A stretch of 64,000 bases of DNA from Candidatus Woesearchaeota archaeon (GCA_016185705.1 JACPMZ010000003.1:138900-202899), one strand, 5' to 3'. Shown: positions 17,739-26,625, counted from the stretch's first letter. Numbers and translations: made by a program. Notes: generated by a model not told the origin, from the sequence alone.

Positions 17739-17987
17739 ATGTGGCCATTCAGCGAACGCAGAGCAGGAAAAACAGTTGCAGAAAGGCGCAAAGACAGCAG
17801 TTCGCAGGTAGTTAAGCTTGCCGACACGATTCACCGGCTGCAGTCAAGAGTGGTATGGATTGAGCGGAATGCGCCTTACGAAAAAAACGATAAGAGAAGA
17901 GAAAATTTAGATAAGGAGAAACTAAGACTTGAAAGGCAAATCCAGGCCCTTGAGAGGCAGCACCACGCACTGTCAGGAAAAAGATAA
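17739..17987 (+). CDS. Small charged coiled-coil protein next to gatD
   Basis: The 82-residue protein, MWPFSERRAGKT onward, is highly basic with long helical heptads (LADTIHRLQSRVVWIERNAP, LDKEKLRLERQIQALERQHH). AAAGAGGTG supports the ATG at 17739. It ends 2 bp before gatD, so the two are almost certainly cotranscribed; a role in tRNA or ribosome binding is a guess. No family recognised. Confidence 0.55.
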   Translation: MWPFSERRAGKTVAERRKDSSSQVVKLADTIHRLQSRVVWIERNAPYEKNDKRRENLDKEKLRLERQIQALERQHHALSGKR

Positions 17988-17989
17988 CC

Positions 17990-19282
17990 ATGGCAAAACC
18001 GGGAGACTATGTTGAGGTAACCACTTCTGAAGAAAGCATTAAAGGAATATTGCTGGAAAGCCCTGAGCTGGACAAAGACGTTGTTATCGTAAAGCTGGAT
18101 TCCGGCTACAACATAGGCATTGACAAAAAGAAAGTCAGGAAAACATCCTTGCTGCAGCAGCCGAAGGCAGCTGAAAAAGCAGCAAAAAAGGAAAAAACTG
18201 CCGGCAGCAAAAATCTGCCAAAAATATCCATCCTGCACACCGGCGGAACAATAGCGAGCAGGGTTGACTACCGTACAGGCTCTGTGTATTCATCCTTCAA
18301 GCCTGAAGACTTACTTGAGCTTTCACCAGAACTTGCAGACATAGCGAAGTTTGACTCAGTGTTTCTGAGCAACATGTGGAGCGATGATTTACGATTCCCG
18401 CACTTTGAAAAAATAGCTGAAGCAATAGAAAAAGAAGTCAAACGCGGCGTAGACGGAATTATCATCGGAATGGGAACTGACAACCTGGCAGTTGCCGCAG
18501 CAGCCGTTTCCTTCATAGTTGAGAGCACACCAATCCCAATAATTTTTGTAGGCGCACAAAGAAGCTCAGACCGCGGAAGCAGCGATGCAGCCATGAATTT
18601 GATTTGTGCGGCAACTTTTATCGCGCAGTCAGACTATACAGGCGTGGCTTTGTGCATGCACGAAAGCAGCAGCGATAATGACTGCTTAATCCTGCCTGCG
18701 TGCAAAACAAGAAAGATGCACACTTCCAGAAGGGACGCGTTCAGACCTGTAAACGCAAAGCCAATCGCAAGAGTAAACTACGAAACCAGAACTGTAACAA
18801 CAATCACGAAAACCGAAAAAGCGGATAAGCTTACAATAAAGCCAAAAATGGAAGACAAGGTAGGGCTGCTCAAAATACACATCCACATGCAGCCGCAGCA
18901 GTTTGAATTCTACAAGGGCTACAAAGGACTGGTAATAGAAGGCACCGGGCTGGGGCACACGCCCGGACAAATACCTGACGACATCGCGGCAATGCACAAA
19001 AAAATCTATCCGGCAATAAAAGAAGTGATAAAATCAGGGTGCGTAGTCGTAATGACATCACAGTGCCTGTACGGAAGGGTGCAGATGAGCGTATACGACA
19101 AAGGCCGCGACCTGACTGCGCTTGGCATAATCCCGGGCGAAGACATGCTGCCGGAAACAGCGTTTGTAAAACTGGCATGGCTGCTCGCCAACCACACAAA
19201 AGAAGAAACCAAAAAGCTGATTGCCGAAAACCTACGAGGAGAAATAAGCAGCAGAAGCGAGGAGAAGAATTTTTTGGCATAG
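17990..19282 (+). CDS. gatD: Glutamyl-tRNA(Gln) amidotransferase subunit D
   Basis: GatD supplies ammonia from asparagine or glutamine to GatE for conversion of Glu-tRNA(Gln) to Gln-tRNA(Gln). Residues 1-60 form the SH3-like domain (GDYVEVTTSEESIKG). The asparaginase-like domain has the nucleophile Thr in ILHTGGTIAS (about residue 85), the second Thr in IGMGTDNLA and a Lys near the GLGHTPGQIP loop. The 430-aa length is standard. GatE follows 960 bp downstream, separated by two small ORFs. Confidence 0.96.
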   Translation: MAKPGDYVEVTTSEESIKGILLESPELDKDVVIVKLDSGYNIGIDKKKVRKTSLLQQPKAAEKAAKKEKTAGSKNLPKISILHTGGTIASRVDYRTGSVYSSFKPEDLLELSPELADIAKFDSVFLSNMWSDDLRFPHFEKIAEAIEKEVKRGVDGIIIGMGTDNLAVAAAAVSFIVESTPIPIIFVGAQRSSDRGSSDAAMNLICAATFIAQSDYTGVALCMHESSSDNDCLILPACKTRKMHTSRRDAFRPVNAKPIARVNYETRTVTTITKTEKADKLTIKPKMEDKVGLLKIHIHMQPQQFEFYKGYKGLVIEGTGLGHTPGQIPDDIAAMHKKIYPAIKEVIKSGCVVVMTSQCLYGRVQMSVYDKGRDLTALGIIPGEDMLPETAFVKLAWLLANHTKEETKKLIAENLRGEISSRSEEKNFLA

Positions 19283-19363
19283 AACCCTTCATTATCTGTA
19301 ACCACTATTAAGTTGCTATTAAATCGAAAGGTTTAAATAGTCCCTCCTTCTGCTTCCGCCAAT

Positions 19364-20014
19364 ATGGAACACGACCCTCTGGAAAGAGCAGCTGAATTGA
19401 TGGAATCGGCCATGAGCACTGACAACCCTGCCAAAAAAGCTGCATTTGCACTTCAGGCTGCACTGCTGTACGGGAGAGTTCTGAACAGGCGAAGGGACGC
19501 AGGACATTTTGGCGGAAACGAGATGCTGAACGCCTTTGGGCGTGCGGCTTATGAACTCGCTGAACGTTCCAAATGTGAGGCGATTGAGAAAGAACTTGAG
19601 GAATTTGAAGGTTCTCCAACACTGACTGCAGGCAATATAGATAAAATCGTCCTTGATGTTCATTTGCATAATCTTATCAGACAGAAAGATGGCATTGCTG
19701 CAAAGATACAGGAAGCAGGAATGAAGCTGAATACTTATGGAGAATATTTTGGGCTTCAGATTGCGCCTTCCAAAACAAGCCCTCTAACAAGGCAGCTTGA
19801 TGAGTTATTCTGTCATTACAGTAACCTTGTAACCCAGGCAGTGACTGTGTATGCACAACTGTTGGAAATCCTCCCTCGCAGCCCATTCAAGGATAACATT
19901 ATTTATGAAATAAAAGGGCATGTTGCAAAATGCATTGAGCTTAGAAACCAGATTCGCCTTAGAGACCACCCGGGCGATTCCGAAATAATTCAATCCCATC
20001 CATTTCTAAATTAG
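19364..20014 (+). CDS. Helical protein of unknown function
   Basis: The 216-residue soluble protein is mostly alpha-helical (ERAAELMESAMSTDNPAKKA, LLYGRVLNRRRD, IEKELEEFEG). The N-terminal helices resemble a MIT- or TPR-like helical bundle, but the match is weak. Its own TATA box (GGTTTAAATAG) lies about 25 bp upstream. The position between gatD and gatE is likely incidental. Confidence 0.6.
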   Translation: MEHDPLERAAELMESAMSTDNPAKKAAFALQAALLYGRVLNRRRDAGHFGGNEMLNAFGRAAYELAERSKCEAIEKELEEFEGSPTLTAGNIDKIVLDVHLHNLIRQKDGIAAKIQEAGMKLNTYGEYFGLQIAPSKTSPLTRQLDELFCHYSNLVTQAVTVYAQLLEILPRSPFKDNIIYEIKGHVAKCIELRNQIRLRDHPGDSEIIQSHPFLN

Positions 20015-20046
20015 TCTGCCCTGAGAAGAGGTGAGGAGTTTGGGGT

Positions 20047-20220
20047 GTGTTGTTAAGCTTTCTGATGCTGCTAAAACTAAGCAGATGCAGTTTCGGAGCA
20101 GCAGCAGTGGCGGCTGCCGCTTCTGCGGAAAAACTGAAAATCCTCGTTAGCGCTGCTACTACTGAAATTCAAGAAACCACCCGCAGATTGAACAATGCCG
20201 ACCACCAAAAAGATTTTTAA
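20047..20220 (+). CDS. Possible 57-residue small protein
   Basis: A GTG-initiated ORF follows a GAGGTGAGG ribosome-site-like string. The product has a hydrophobic N-terminus, an Ala-rich stretch (GAAAVAAAASAEKLKILV) and a polar tail. It ends within the promoter region of gatE. Coding is uncertain; no homologue recognised. Confidence 0.3.
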   Translation: MLLSFLMLLKLSRCSFGAAAVAAAASAEKLKILVSAATTEIQETTRRLNNADHQKDF

Positions 20221-20242
20221 AAAGAAACACGGCAATAAAGCC

Positions 20243-22069
20243 ATGGCTATTGATTATTCTGCCCTTGGCTTAAAAGCAGGACTGGAGATTCACCAGCAGC
20301 TTGACACTGCCAATAAACTGTTCTGCAGCTGCCCTGCTGAGATACGGGATGACCGGCCTGACGTAATCATCAAGCGCCGGCTTAGGGCTTCTGCCGGCGA
20401 GTCAGGAGCAGTGGACGTAGCTGCTGCCTATGAGCAAGTGAAAGACAAGCATTTCATTTACCACGCATACAACGACTCTGTCTGCGAAGTGGAGTATGAC
20501 GAAGAGCCGATACATGAGCTGAATCCTGATGCGCTTAATGCTGTGCTGCAGGTTGCCCTGATGCTTAATTCCAGAGCTGTTGACCGCGTAATAGTGATGC
20601 GGAAAACAGTTGTTGACGGCAGCAACACCTCAGGATTCCAGCGCACGGCACTGGTTGCGCGCAACGGGAAGGTTGAGCTGCTGTCAGGAAAAGTGGGAAT
20701 AGCCAGTGTGTGCGTAGAGGAGGAATCAGCAAAAATTGTTGAAAGAGCAGCTGACAGGGACATTTACAATTTATCGCGGCTCGGCATACCGCTGGTGGAA
20801 GTGGCAACAGAGCCGGACATCAAAAGCCCAGAGCAGCTGCGGGAAGTGGCAGAATACCTCGGCATGGTGCTGCGAAGCACCCGGAAGGTAAAACGCGGCT
20901 TAGGCACAATAAGGCAGGACATCAACGTGTCAATCAGGGAAGGGGCAAGGGTTGAGATAAAAGGCGCGCAGGATTTAAGAATGCTGGCAAAACTGGTTGA
21001 AAACGAAGCACTGCGGCAAAAAAACTTAGTTGGGGCAGCAAAAGAACTGCAGCAGAGAAAAGCTGCGGTTACTGACAGCGTTGTTGACATCACCAGCGTC
21101 CTCAGCAGCAGCGAATCAAAACTAATCAAAAACACCATTGACAACAAAGGAGCAATAAAAGCAATTAAGCTGCGGGGATTCAAAGGGCTTGTTGGCAAAG
21201 AAATACAGCCGGGAAGAAGACTAGGCACAGAGCTTTCTGACTGCGCAAAAGCATACGGAGTCTCAGGCATAATACACTCTGACGAACTGCCAAAATATGG
21301 GATAAGCGAAAGCGAAGCAGAAAAAGTCAGCAGGAAACTTGGCTGTAGCAGCAATGACGCATTTGCATTCGCAGCTGCCTCAAATGAAAAAGCGGAGACA
21401 GCAATGAAAGCAGTCATTGAAAGGGCGAAGCAGGCAATTGCCGGAGTGCCCCAAGAGGTGAGGAAAGCAAATCCCGACGGAACAACAAGCTTTTTGCGAC
21501 CGATGCCGGGCTCGGCAAGAATGTATCCTGAAACAGACGCGCAGACAGTAAAGCCCGTAACTGCCGGAATAAAGCTGCCGCAGCTGATAACAGAAAAAGC
21601 CGGCGACTACAGCAGCTTAGGGCTAAGCAGGGATTTGGCGCAAAAAATAATCAGGGAAGGAGCAGAGCAGCTCTTTGAGGAAATGATTGAAGCAAACAGC
21701 AAGCTCAGCGCATCCTACATAGCAGAAATATTGGTCAGCTACGCAAAAGAAATGGAAAAGCGAAAGCTGGACTGCACAAAAATAACAGACAACCATTTCC
21801 GGGAAATCTTTGCAGCGCTGAACAGCGGAAAAATAGCAAAGGAAACAGCAATGGATGCGCTGGCAGATGCCGCTGCGGGCCAGAGTCTCAGCCTGGAAAA
21901 ATACAAAACAATGACCGATGCCGAACTTGAGAAAGAACTGAAGAAAATAATAAGCGGCAACAAAGAGCTTCCGCCCAATGCGCTTATGGGAAAAGCAATG
22001 CAAACGCTGCGCGGAAAAGCGCCGGGGAAGAAGGTTGCGGAACTGATAAGAAAGCTTAAGACTGCCTGA
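20243..22069 (+). CDS. gatE: Glutamyl-tRNA(Gln) amidotransferase subunit E
   Basis: GatE activates Glu-tRNA(Gln) with ATP and completes the amidation using ammonia from GatD. The N-terminus GLKAGLEIHQQLDT and LFCSCPAEI are diagnostic of the GatB/GatE family. The central insert (about residues 260-420) resembles the AspRS-type domain specific to GatE, and the C-terminal YqeY-like tail ends with NALMGKAMQTLRGKA. An upstream ATG at 20195 precedes the TATA box (GATTTTTAAAAAG), so the ATG at 20243 is the likely leaderless start. Confidence 0.95.
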   Translation: MAIDYSALGLKAGLEIHQQLDTANKLFCSCPAEIRDDRPDVIIKRRLRASAGESGAVDVAAAYEQVKDKHFIYHAYNDSVCEVEYDEEPIHELNPDALNAVLQVALMLNSRAVDRVIVMRKTVVDGSNTSGFQRTALVARNGKVELLSGKVGIASVCVEEESAKIVERAADRDIYNLSRLGIPLVEVATEPDIKSPEQLREVAEYLGMVLRSTRKVKRGLGTIRQDINVSIREGARVEIKGAQDLRMLAKLVENEALRQKNLVGAAKELQQRKAAVTDSVVDITSVLSSSESKLIKNTIDNKGAIKAIKLRGFKGLVGKEIQPGRRLGTELSDCAKAYGVSGIIHSDELPKYGISESEAEKVSRKLGCSSNDAFAFAAASNEKAETAMKAVIERAKQAIAGVPQEVRKANPDGTTSFLRPMPGSARMYPETDAQTVKPVTAGIKLPQLITEKAGDYSSLGLSRDLAQKIIREGAEQLFEEMIEANSKLSASYIAEILVSYAKEMEKRKLDCTKITDNHFREIFAALNSGKIAKETAMDALADAAAGQSLSLEKYKTMTDAELEKELKKIISGNKELPPNALMGKAMQTLRGKAPGKKVAELIRKLKTA

Positions 22070-22141
22070 ATCCTGACTGCCAATTTTGGCAAAGAAACAG
22101 AAAAGTTTATATATGTGAAATAATGTGTAATCACATAAGTG

Positions 22142-22372
22142 ATGAACATGACAAATCTTACCTTAGCAATACCAGATGAATTGCATACCAAAATGAAAAG
22201 GCACTCTGACATCAGATGGAGTGAAGTAGTCAGAAAATCAATTGCAAAAAAAGTGGAAATGTTGGACATTATGGACAGAATAGCGCAAAAAAGCAAACTT
22301 ACCCAGAAAGATGCCGATGAAATCTCGCATAAAATTAAAAAAGATATTTTTGAGGATTTAAATAAAAAATGA
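22142..22372 (+). CDS. VapB-like ribbon-helix-helix antitoxin
   Basis: This 76-aa protein has a short beta-strand start (NLTLAIPDELHTKMKRH), typical of ribbon-helix-helix repressors, and a charged C-terminal tail that would wrap the toxin. It overlaps the PIN gene by 4 bp. TATA (TTTATATATG) is followed by TGTG-TAAT-CACA, an inverted repeat over the transcription start that probably is the autoregulatory operator. GTG 22139 and ATG 22148 are alternative starts. Confidence 0.8.
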   Translation: MNMTNLTLAIPDELHTKMKRHSDIRWSEVVRKSIAKKVEMLDIMDRIAQKSKLTQKDADEISHKIKKDIFEDLNKK

Positions 22373-22797
22373 TTGTAGTAGTGGATGTTAACCCCCTTAT
22401 TTCTGCATTAATCAGGGATTCGTACACAAGACGTATTTTTGCTGGCGCTGATTTTGATTTTTGCCTTCCAGAACCTGCGCTTCAGAAAATCAGAAAGTAC
22501 AAGCAGTACATTATTGATAAATCAGGCCTGTCCGAATTGGAGTATTTAGCCATCCTGCATTCACTACTTCGCTTCATCAGAATAATACCTGTCGAAGATC
22601 TGCAACAGCATTTCAAAGAAGCCAAAAAAATTATGGAACACATAGACCCCGAGGATGCAGCCTTTATTGCCGCTGCCCTGAGCCAGGAAAATGCAGTAAT
22701 ATGGTCTGACGACGCCCATTTTGACAAACAGAACAAAGTCAAAGTGCTGAAAACAAAGAACATGGCCGAATTATGCACGGAAAAAACACCTGGGTGA
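22369..22797 (+). CDS. PIN-domain ribonuclease toxin (VapC-like)
   Basis: The 142-residue PIN protein has acidic positions at VVVDVNPLIS, in SELEYL, and in DPEDAAFIAAAL and WSDDAHF, consistent with a Mg2+-dependent RNase. It overlaps its antitoxin gene, the usual VapBC arrangement. The module follows gatE, but I see no repeat of the gatE tail beyond it, unlike the cassette at 26.7-27.6 kb. Confidence 0.85.
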   Translation: MIVVVDVNPLISALIRDSYTRRIFAGADFDFCLPEPALQKIRKYKQYIIDKSGLSELEYLAILHSLLRFIRIIPVEDLQQHFKEAKKIMEHIDPEDAAFIAAALSQENAVIWSDDAHFDKQNKVKVLKTKNMAELCTEKTPG

Positions 22798-22895
22798 TTA
22801 AGGCGCTCTACAAGGCGCACTAAATATTCGGGAATATGTCCATAAGTCGCCAACAGCCGCACTGATAGTTAAAGACATCGCAGCAACAAATTCCC

Positions 22896-23035
22896 GGTAA
22901 TTTCAAGTTAAGTGGCAAAACTGTCGCACACTGCTCTGATTTTTTTCTCCCCCCCTTAAAAAATAAGGGGGGAGAAAAAAATCAGCCAAGCAGGCATCGG
23001 CAAGCTCAGGATTGCAGGACACACAACTTGACATT
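22896..23035. mobile_element. Interspersed TIR element family 1, copy B
   Basis: The left end is GGTAATTTCAAGTT and the right end AACTTGACATT; the terminal ACC of copy A is missing. The internal sequence and hairpin are almost identical to copy A. It lies directly before the antiporter gene, whose first membrane helix is absent. Confidence 0.85.
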
Positions 23036-23046
23036 CAGTAAAAAGC

Positions 23047-23904
23047 GTGACAGCCATCGGCAAGAACCTCAACATCGGCCCCTTTGTGCTCAGCTTTCTG
23101 CTGGTAGGGCTTGTCAGCGCCCTGCCTGAAGGATTCATATCGGTAATATCAGGCTTTCAGGGCGTTCCGAAGCTGGGGTTTGGAACACTCATAGGAAGCG
23201 TAATACTTGACCTGACGCTTGTCATAGGGCTGGTTGCCGTGGTTGCCAGGAAGACAAAAGTAACGAAAGGGCTGACTTATGAGCTCTGGCTGTTCTCGCT
23301 GATGGCATTGCTGTTTGCGCTTGCCTTTGACGGCACTGTGTCAAGAATGGACGGCGCAATACTAATTGGAGGAAGCGTGCTGTTCTTCTACAACATACTA
23401 CAAAACCACCACATCATGGACAAGCTCGTGCATTCAGACAAAAGGCATCTCATAAAGCAGTCAATGATTTTTGCGGCATCTGCAGCAGCAGTCTTCATAA
23501 GCGCAAATTTCTTAGTCAAATATTCGCAATCCATGGCAGCAGACTTCGGAGTGCCACTGGTGGTAATAGGAATAATACTGCTTGCGCTTGCAACATCACT
23601 GCCTGAAGCAGTGTTTGCAATAACAGCCGCATCCAAGAAACTGGCTGACGTAGCCCTCGGGGAGATGTTCGGAGTGATTGTAATAGACGGAACGCTGCTA
23701 ATCGGTTTAGTTGCAGTAATACGCCCCATACTGCTGCCGGCAGCAGAACTCACAAAGCTTGCCGTGTTTGTGCTTACGGCAATAGCGCTCGCAACATACT
23801 TCACAAGAACAGACAAAATGCTGACGTGGCAGGAAGGAGTTTTCCTGATAATGTTTTACATACTGTTCCTGTTTACCGAATTGACGACAACGGCAATTCC
23901 GTAA
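23047..23904 (+). CDS. CaCA-family cation antiporter, apparently 5'-truncated
   Basis: Two alpha-repeat halves of a Ca2+/Na+:cation exchanger are visible. The first reads ALPEGFISVISGFQGVPKLG with GTLIGSVILDLTL, the second SLPEAVFAITAASKKLADVA with LGEMFGVIVIDGTLL. About nine helices are predicted. The protein opens at GTG 23047 directly in the first alpha-repeat; the helix that normally precedes it is missing and a family 1 element ends 11 bp upstream. It may be a pseudogene, or a shortened but expressed form since no internal stop is present. No promoter is obvious. Confidence 0.75.
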   Translation: MTAIGKNLNIGPFVLSFLLVGLVSALPEGFISVISGFQGVPKLGFGTLIGSVILDLTLVIGLVAVVARKTKVTKGLTYELWLFSLMALLFALAFDGTVSRMDGAILIGGSVLFFYNILQNHHIMDKLVHSDKRHLIKQSMIFAASAAAVFISANFLVKYSQSMAADFGVPLVVIGIILLALATSLPEAVFAITAASKKLADVALGEMFGVIVIDGTLLIGLVAVIRPILLPAAELTKLAVFVLTAIALATYFTRTDKMLTWQEGVFLIMFYILFLFTELTTTAIP

Positions 23905-23939
23905 AAGTTTTAAATGGGCTTAGAGAACTTAATTGCTAT

Positions 23940-24025
23940 GCCTCCGTAGCTCAGTGGCCAGAGCGAGGGTTTTGTAAATGCATCAAAACAACCTTAGGTC
24001 GTGGGTTCAACTCCCATCGGAGGCT
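23940..24025 (+). tRNA. tRNA-Thr(UGU) with 13-nt intron
   Basis: The acceptor GCCTCCG/CGGAGGC, D arm GCTC/GAGC, anticodon stem AGGGT/ACCTT and T arm GTGGG/CCCAT all pair, with discriminator U. The anticodon is UGU. A 13-nt intron (23977-23989) lies at canonical position 37/38. The splice structure is a relaxed bulge-helix-loop: outer anticodon stem, 4-bp helix TTTG/CAAA, 3-nt bulge ACA. TATA (GTTTTAAATGG) lies about 25 bp upstream. Confidence 0.93.
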
Positions 24026-24210
24026 TATTCTTTTTTTCGTGTTATATGAAGATGAAGTTTCTAACAGGCAGCCCTCAGCGCTTTATCTTCCATCCCCTTA
24101 TCTCATCTCTGACTGAGGGAAAATAAATAGCGCAGGGCAGGCGGAAACTGGAAAATCTGCTTTGCATTTCGCAAAAATTTAAAAACATCGCTTCCAGCCT
24201 GCCAGCAAGG
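24026..24210 (+). promoter_or_regulatory. Promoter region of mscS
   Basis: A TATA box (AAAATTTAAAAAC, about 24173-24185) lies about 25 bp before the ATG at 24211. I see no gene or repeat in the rest. Confidence 0.5.
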
Positions 24211-25035
24211 ATGGCTTCGTTTATAGGAGAGGTAAGCCTGGAAAGGTTTGTGTTCTTCATAGTCGTAATAGTCATGACAATAGCAGTCGGGAACACCCTT
24301 TCAGCTTTTATCAGAAAATATTTCAAGCTCAAGGGCAGGAAATCGTGGTTCTACATACTGCTGCCAAAGCTCGTCCTTTACACCATATACGCTGCCGGCT
24401 TCTACTACGCAACCAACGAAATCATACGCTTCAATGTTACGGCCTTCGCAGCAGCATTCGGAATAATCGGCATTGTAGTGGCTTTTTCGTCGCAGCAGAC
24501 AATCCAAAACATAATAGCAGGAGTCATACTGTTCTTTGACAGACTGATACAGGAGGGCGAGTACATCGAGTTCAACAACGCTCTCTGCAAGGTTGAGGAC
24601 ATTTCCCTGAGAAAGACAAAGCTCCGGGCTGTGGACGGCAGGCTCATAGTAGCGCCAAACTCCCAGTTTGTCACGGGAACTGTCGTAAATTACAGCAAAG
24701 GCCACTTTTACCGGATAACCGCGCAGATACCGGTGGGTTCTGAATCCGACATCGACAAGGCAAAAAGCATACTATACCAGATTGCTGTTGACCATGCCGA
24801 GATAGTGCCCAGAATACCCCTCAGGAAAAAGTCGGTTATTGAACTAATGCTGAACGTCCCGCCAAACCTCCAGAAATTCGAGCCAAAGGTGTGGGTGAAA
24901 GAGTTGAGCAAGGAAAAGACAGTGCTCGAGGTATGGTGCTGGATAGGGAACATAAGGGCAAAGGAAAGGATACTGACTGATTTCTACCAGGAAGCGAAAA
25001 AACGCCTGGCTGAAGCAAATATAAAACTTGCATAG
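24211..25035 (+). CDS. MscS-type mechanosensitive channel
   Basis: The 274-residue protein has three transmembrane helices in the first 115 residues. The pore helix (FAAAFGIIGIVVAFSSQQTI) is followed by IIAGVILFFDRLIQEGEYIE and the beta domain DISLRKTKLRAVDGRLIVAP, the MscS core. It would release osmolytes under membrane tension. Length matches small MscS proteins. Monocistronic, with a TATA box at the expected distance. Confidence 0.93.
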   Translation: MASFIGEVSLERFVFFIVVIVMTIAVGNTLSAFIRKYFKLKGRKSWFYILLPKLVLYTIYAAGFYYATNEIIRFNVTAFAAAFGIIGIVVAFSSQQTIQNIIAGVILFFDRLIQEGEYIEFNNALCKVEDISLRKTKLRAVDGRLIVAPNSQFVTGTVVNYSKGHFYRITAQIPVGSESDIDKAKSILYQIAVDHAEIVPRIPLRKKSVIELMLNVPPNLQKFEPKVWVKELSKEKTVLEVWCWIGNIRAKERILTDFYQEAKKRLAEANIKLA

Positions 25036-25289
25036 CTGTTATATCTGCTTTCCAAGTGCAATGCGCGCTTTTCACCTCTGAACTCCTTGCGCTGCTTTTG
25101 TCAGAAGCATCTGCTTCTGAGCATGCTCAGAAACCTCCGGTTTCTGACATTTCCCTCTGGCAGTTGCAGCTGGCAGATTCTCCTTCCCAAGTTTGCCATA
25201 AAGTAACCACTTCTAAATAGCTACAAAAACGAAAGTTTTATATAGTAGTTGTTTCTCTAAAGTAGTTACATGTTGGGGTGTGAAGGAAA
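25036..25289 (+). repeat. Intergenic double hairpin and TFE promoter
   Basis: At 25100-25148 two hairpins stand side by side: AGAAGCA/TGCTTCT and TCAGAAACC/GGTTTCTGA, joined by the palindrome GAGCATGCTC, so the whole block can also pair end to end. It may terminate mscS. Further on, TATA (GTTTTATATAG, about 25234-25244) and GGGGTGTGAAGGA serve the TFE gene. Confidence 0.55.
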
Positions 25290-25910
25290 ATGGCAAAAAA
25301 GACTGCAAGAATTGCGGGGACAGCGCGAAATTTAAGACTGCGCAGAAATGCCCGGATAGCCCGAGCCCGCAAAACAAGGAAAGTGAAAACAGGCATACAG
25401 CGCATGAGCACAAAGCTGACGGAAAACGTAGTTATGGAATCAATTGGGCAGGAAGCCCTGCCGGTAGTTGAATATCTAAAAGGCAGAAAAGACATTTCTG
25501 AATTCGTAATAGCAAAAGGCATAAGAGCAGAAGTTGGATATGTAAGGCAGATGCTCTACAAGCTGCAGAACCAGAACCTTGTAACGTATTTCAGGAAGAA
25601 AGACCGCGAAAAGGGGTGGTACATAAGCTACTGGAGCTTTAACCCGAAAGGCGTGCCTGACTTAGCATTAGCGATAAAGCGCAACAGACTGCAGATGCTT
25701 AAAGAAAGACTCTATAATGAAGAGAAGCACCGCGGCCTGTTCTACATATGCCCGAAATTCTGCAGCAGAATGGAATTTGAAGCAGCCACAGAAGCAGGAT
25801 TCCGCTGCCCGGAATGCGGGCAGCCACTGCAGCACCAGGACAATGGGAAAACCATAGAAAGAATTAAAGAGAACATAACAGAACTGTCAAAAGAGGCGGC
25901 GGTGGCGTAA
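25290..25910 (+). CDS. tfe: Transcription initiation factor E, alpha subunit (TFE)
   Basis: TFE helps open promoters with TBP and TFB. A winged helix spans about residues 45-120 (LPVVEYLKGRKDISEFVIAK, VRQMLYKLQNQNLVTYF). The zinc ribbon is ICPKFC then FRCPECG; its first pair is C-x3-C instead of C-x2-C. The N-terminus carries about 38 extra residues rich in Arg and Lys before the usual start. GGGGTGTGAAGGA just before 25290 supports this longer form; an internal ATG at 25404 would give a standard length. Confidence 0.9.
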   Translation: MAKKTARIAGTARNLRLRRNARIARARKTRKVKTGIQRMSTKLTENVVMESIGQEALPVVEYLKGRKDISEFVIAKGIRAEVGYVRQMLYKLQNQNLVTYFRKKDREKGWYISYWSFNPKGVPDLALAIKRNRLQMLKERLYNEEKHRGLFYICPKFCSRMEFEAATEAGFRCPECGQPLQHQDNGKTIERIKENITELSKEAAVA

Positions 25911-25912
25911 AA

Positions 25913-26329
25913 ATGGAAGAATACAAACCACGATATAACCCCGGGAAAGCTGCAAGGTTTCTGAGCGATGTTCTGGCCTTCAACCTTACCGGATACAGAA
26001 CTAACCCAACGGGCGATACCGATTCTTCCGGACTATTTGAGGTTATACGTAAATTACGGCCTGAAAGTCTTGATGATGCAATTGACGAGGCAATTGCGAC
26101 GGCGGGCATAGGAGAAGGGGCTAAAGAGTTGGTACTGCGGCAGGCAGGTTTAAAGACAGGCAAAGAGCAAAGTTACAAAGAACTGGAGGCGTACTTCTTT
26201 CCAGATGACCTGAAAGGTGCGAACAGAAGAGCTAAAAGTATTCTGGAGGCTATGCACAAAAAACTGGCAGGTTTTGGTGTAAGGAGACAAATACAAGAAG
26301 AGCTGCATTTAAAAATAGGATGGGGATAA
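25913..26329 (+). CDS. Hypothetical soluble protein downstream of tfe
   Basis: The 138-residue acidic/basic helical protein (FLSDVLAFNLTGYRTNP at the start, RRAKSILEAMHKKLAGFGV near the end) lies 2 bp after tfe and is probably cotranscribed. No motif recognised. Its last bases run up to the next gene, giving a three-gene unit. Confidence 0.55.
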   Translation: MEEYKPRYNPGKAARFLSDVLAFNLTGYRTNPTGDTDSSGLFEVIRKLRPESLDDAIDEAIATAGIGEGAKELVLRQAGLKTGKEQSYKELEAYFFPDDLKGANRRAKSILEAMHKKLAGFGVRRQIQEELHLKIGWG

Positions 26330-26331
26330 AA

Positions 26332-26625
26332 ATGGCACTAACACAAATAATTGGACAAATTGAACAGGCAGGATTTGAGTATGATGGCTGCATCTATGTG
26401 CGCGGTCATTGGCTTGTCGGACAGGATGTGATAAGTGTGGATGTGATGCGTGTAAGTGAAGCGGGCAGCACATTAAAAGTAACCCATTACACGCAGCCCT
26501 CAGCTATGCGTTCAGCTGTGCAAAAATTCTTAGGAATGGGAAAACCACAAGTGAGGGAAACAAGCTTTATCTTTTCAGAGAATAGTGGATTGCCTGAAAG
26601 TCTTGCAGAAATACTGTATAGTTAG
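26332..26625 (+). CDS. Hypothetical protein, third gene of tfe unit
   Basis: The product is a 97-residue alpha/beta protein (MALTQIIGQIEQAGFEYDG). The start at 26332 is preferred over 26320 because GGATGGGG lies just upstream. No family recognised; it was probably acquired or retained together with the preceding ORF. Confidence 0.5.
   Translation: MALTQIIGQIEQAGFEYDGCIYVRGHWLVGQDVISVDVMRVSEAGSTLKVTHYTQPSAMRSAVQKFLGMGKPQVRETSFIFSENSGLPESLAEILYS

Noticed and set aside
22020-22890. Tail duplication around the 22.1-kb VapBC module
   Set aside because: The gatE 3' end does not recur after the PIN gene, so this module does not show the cassette layout of the others.
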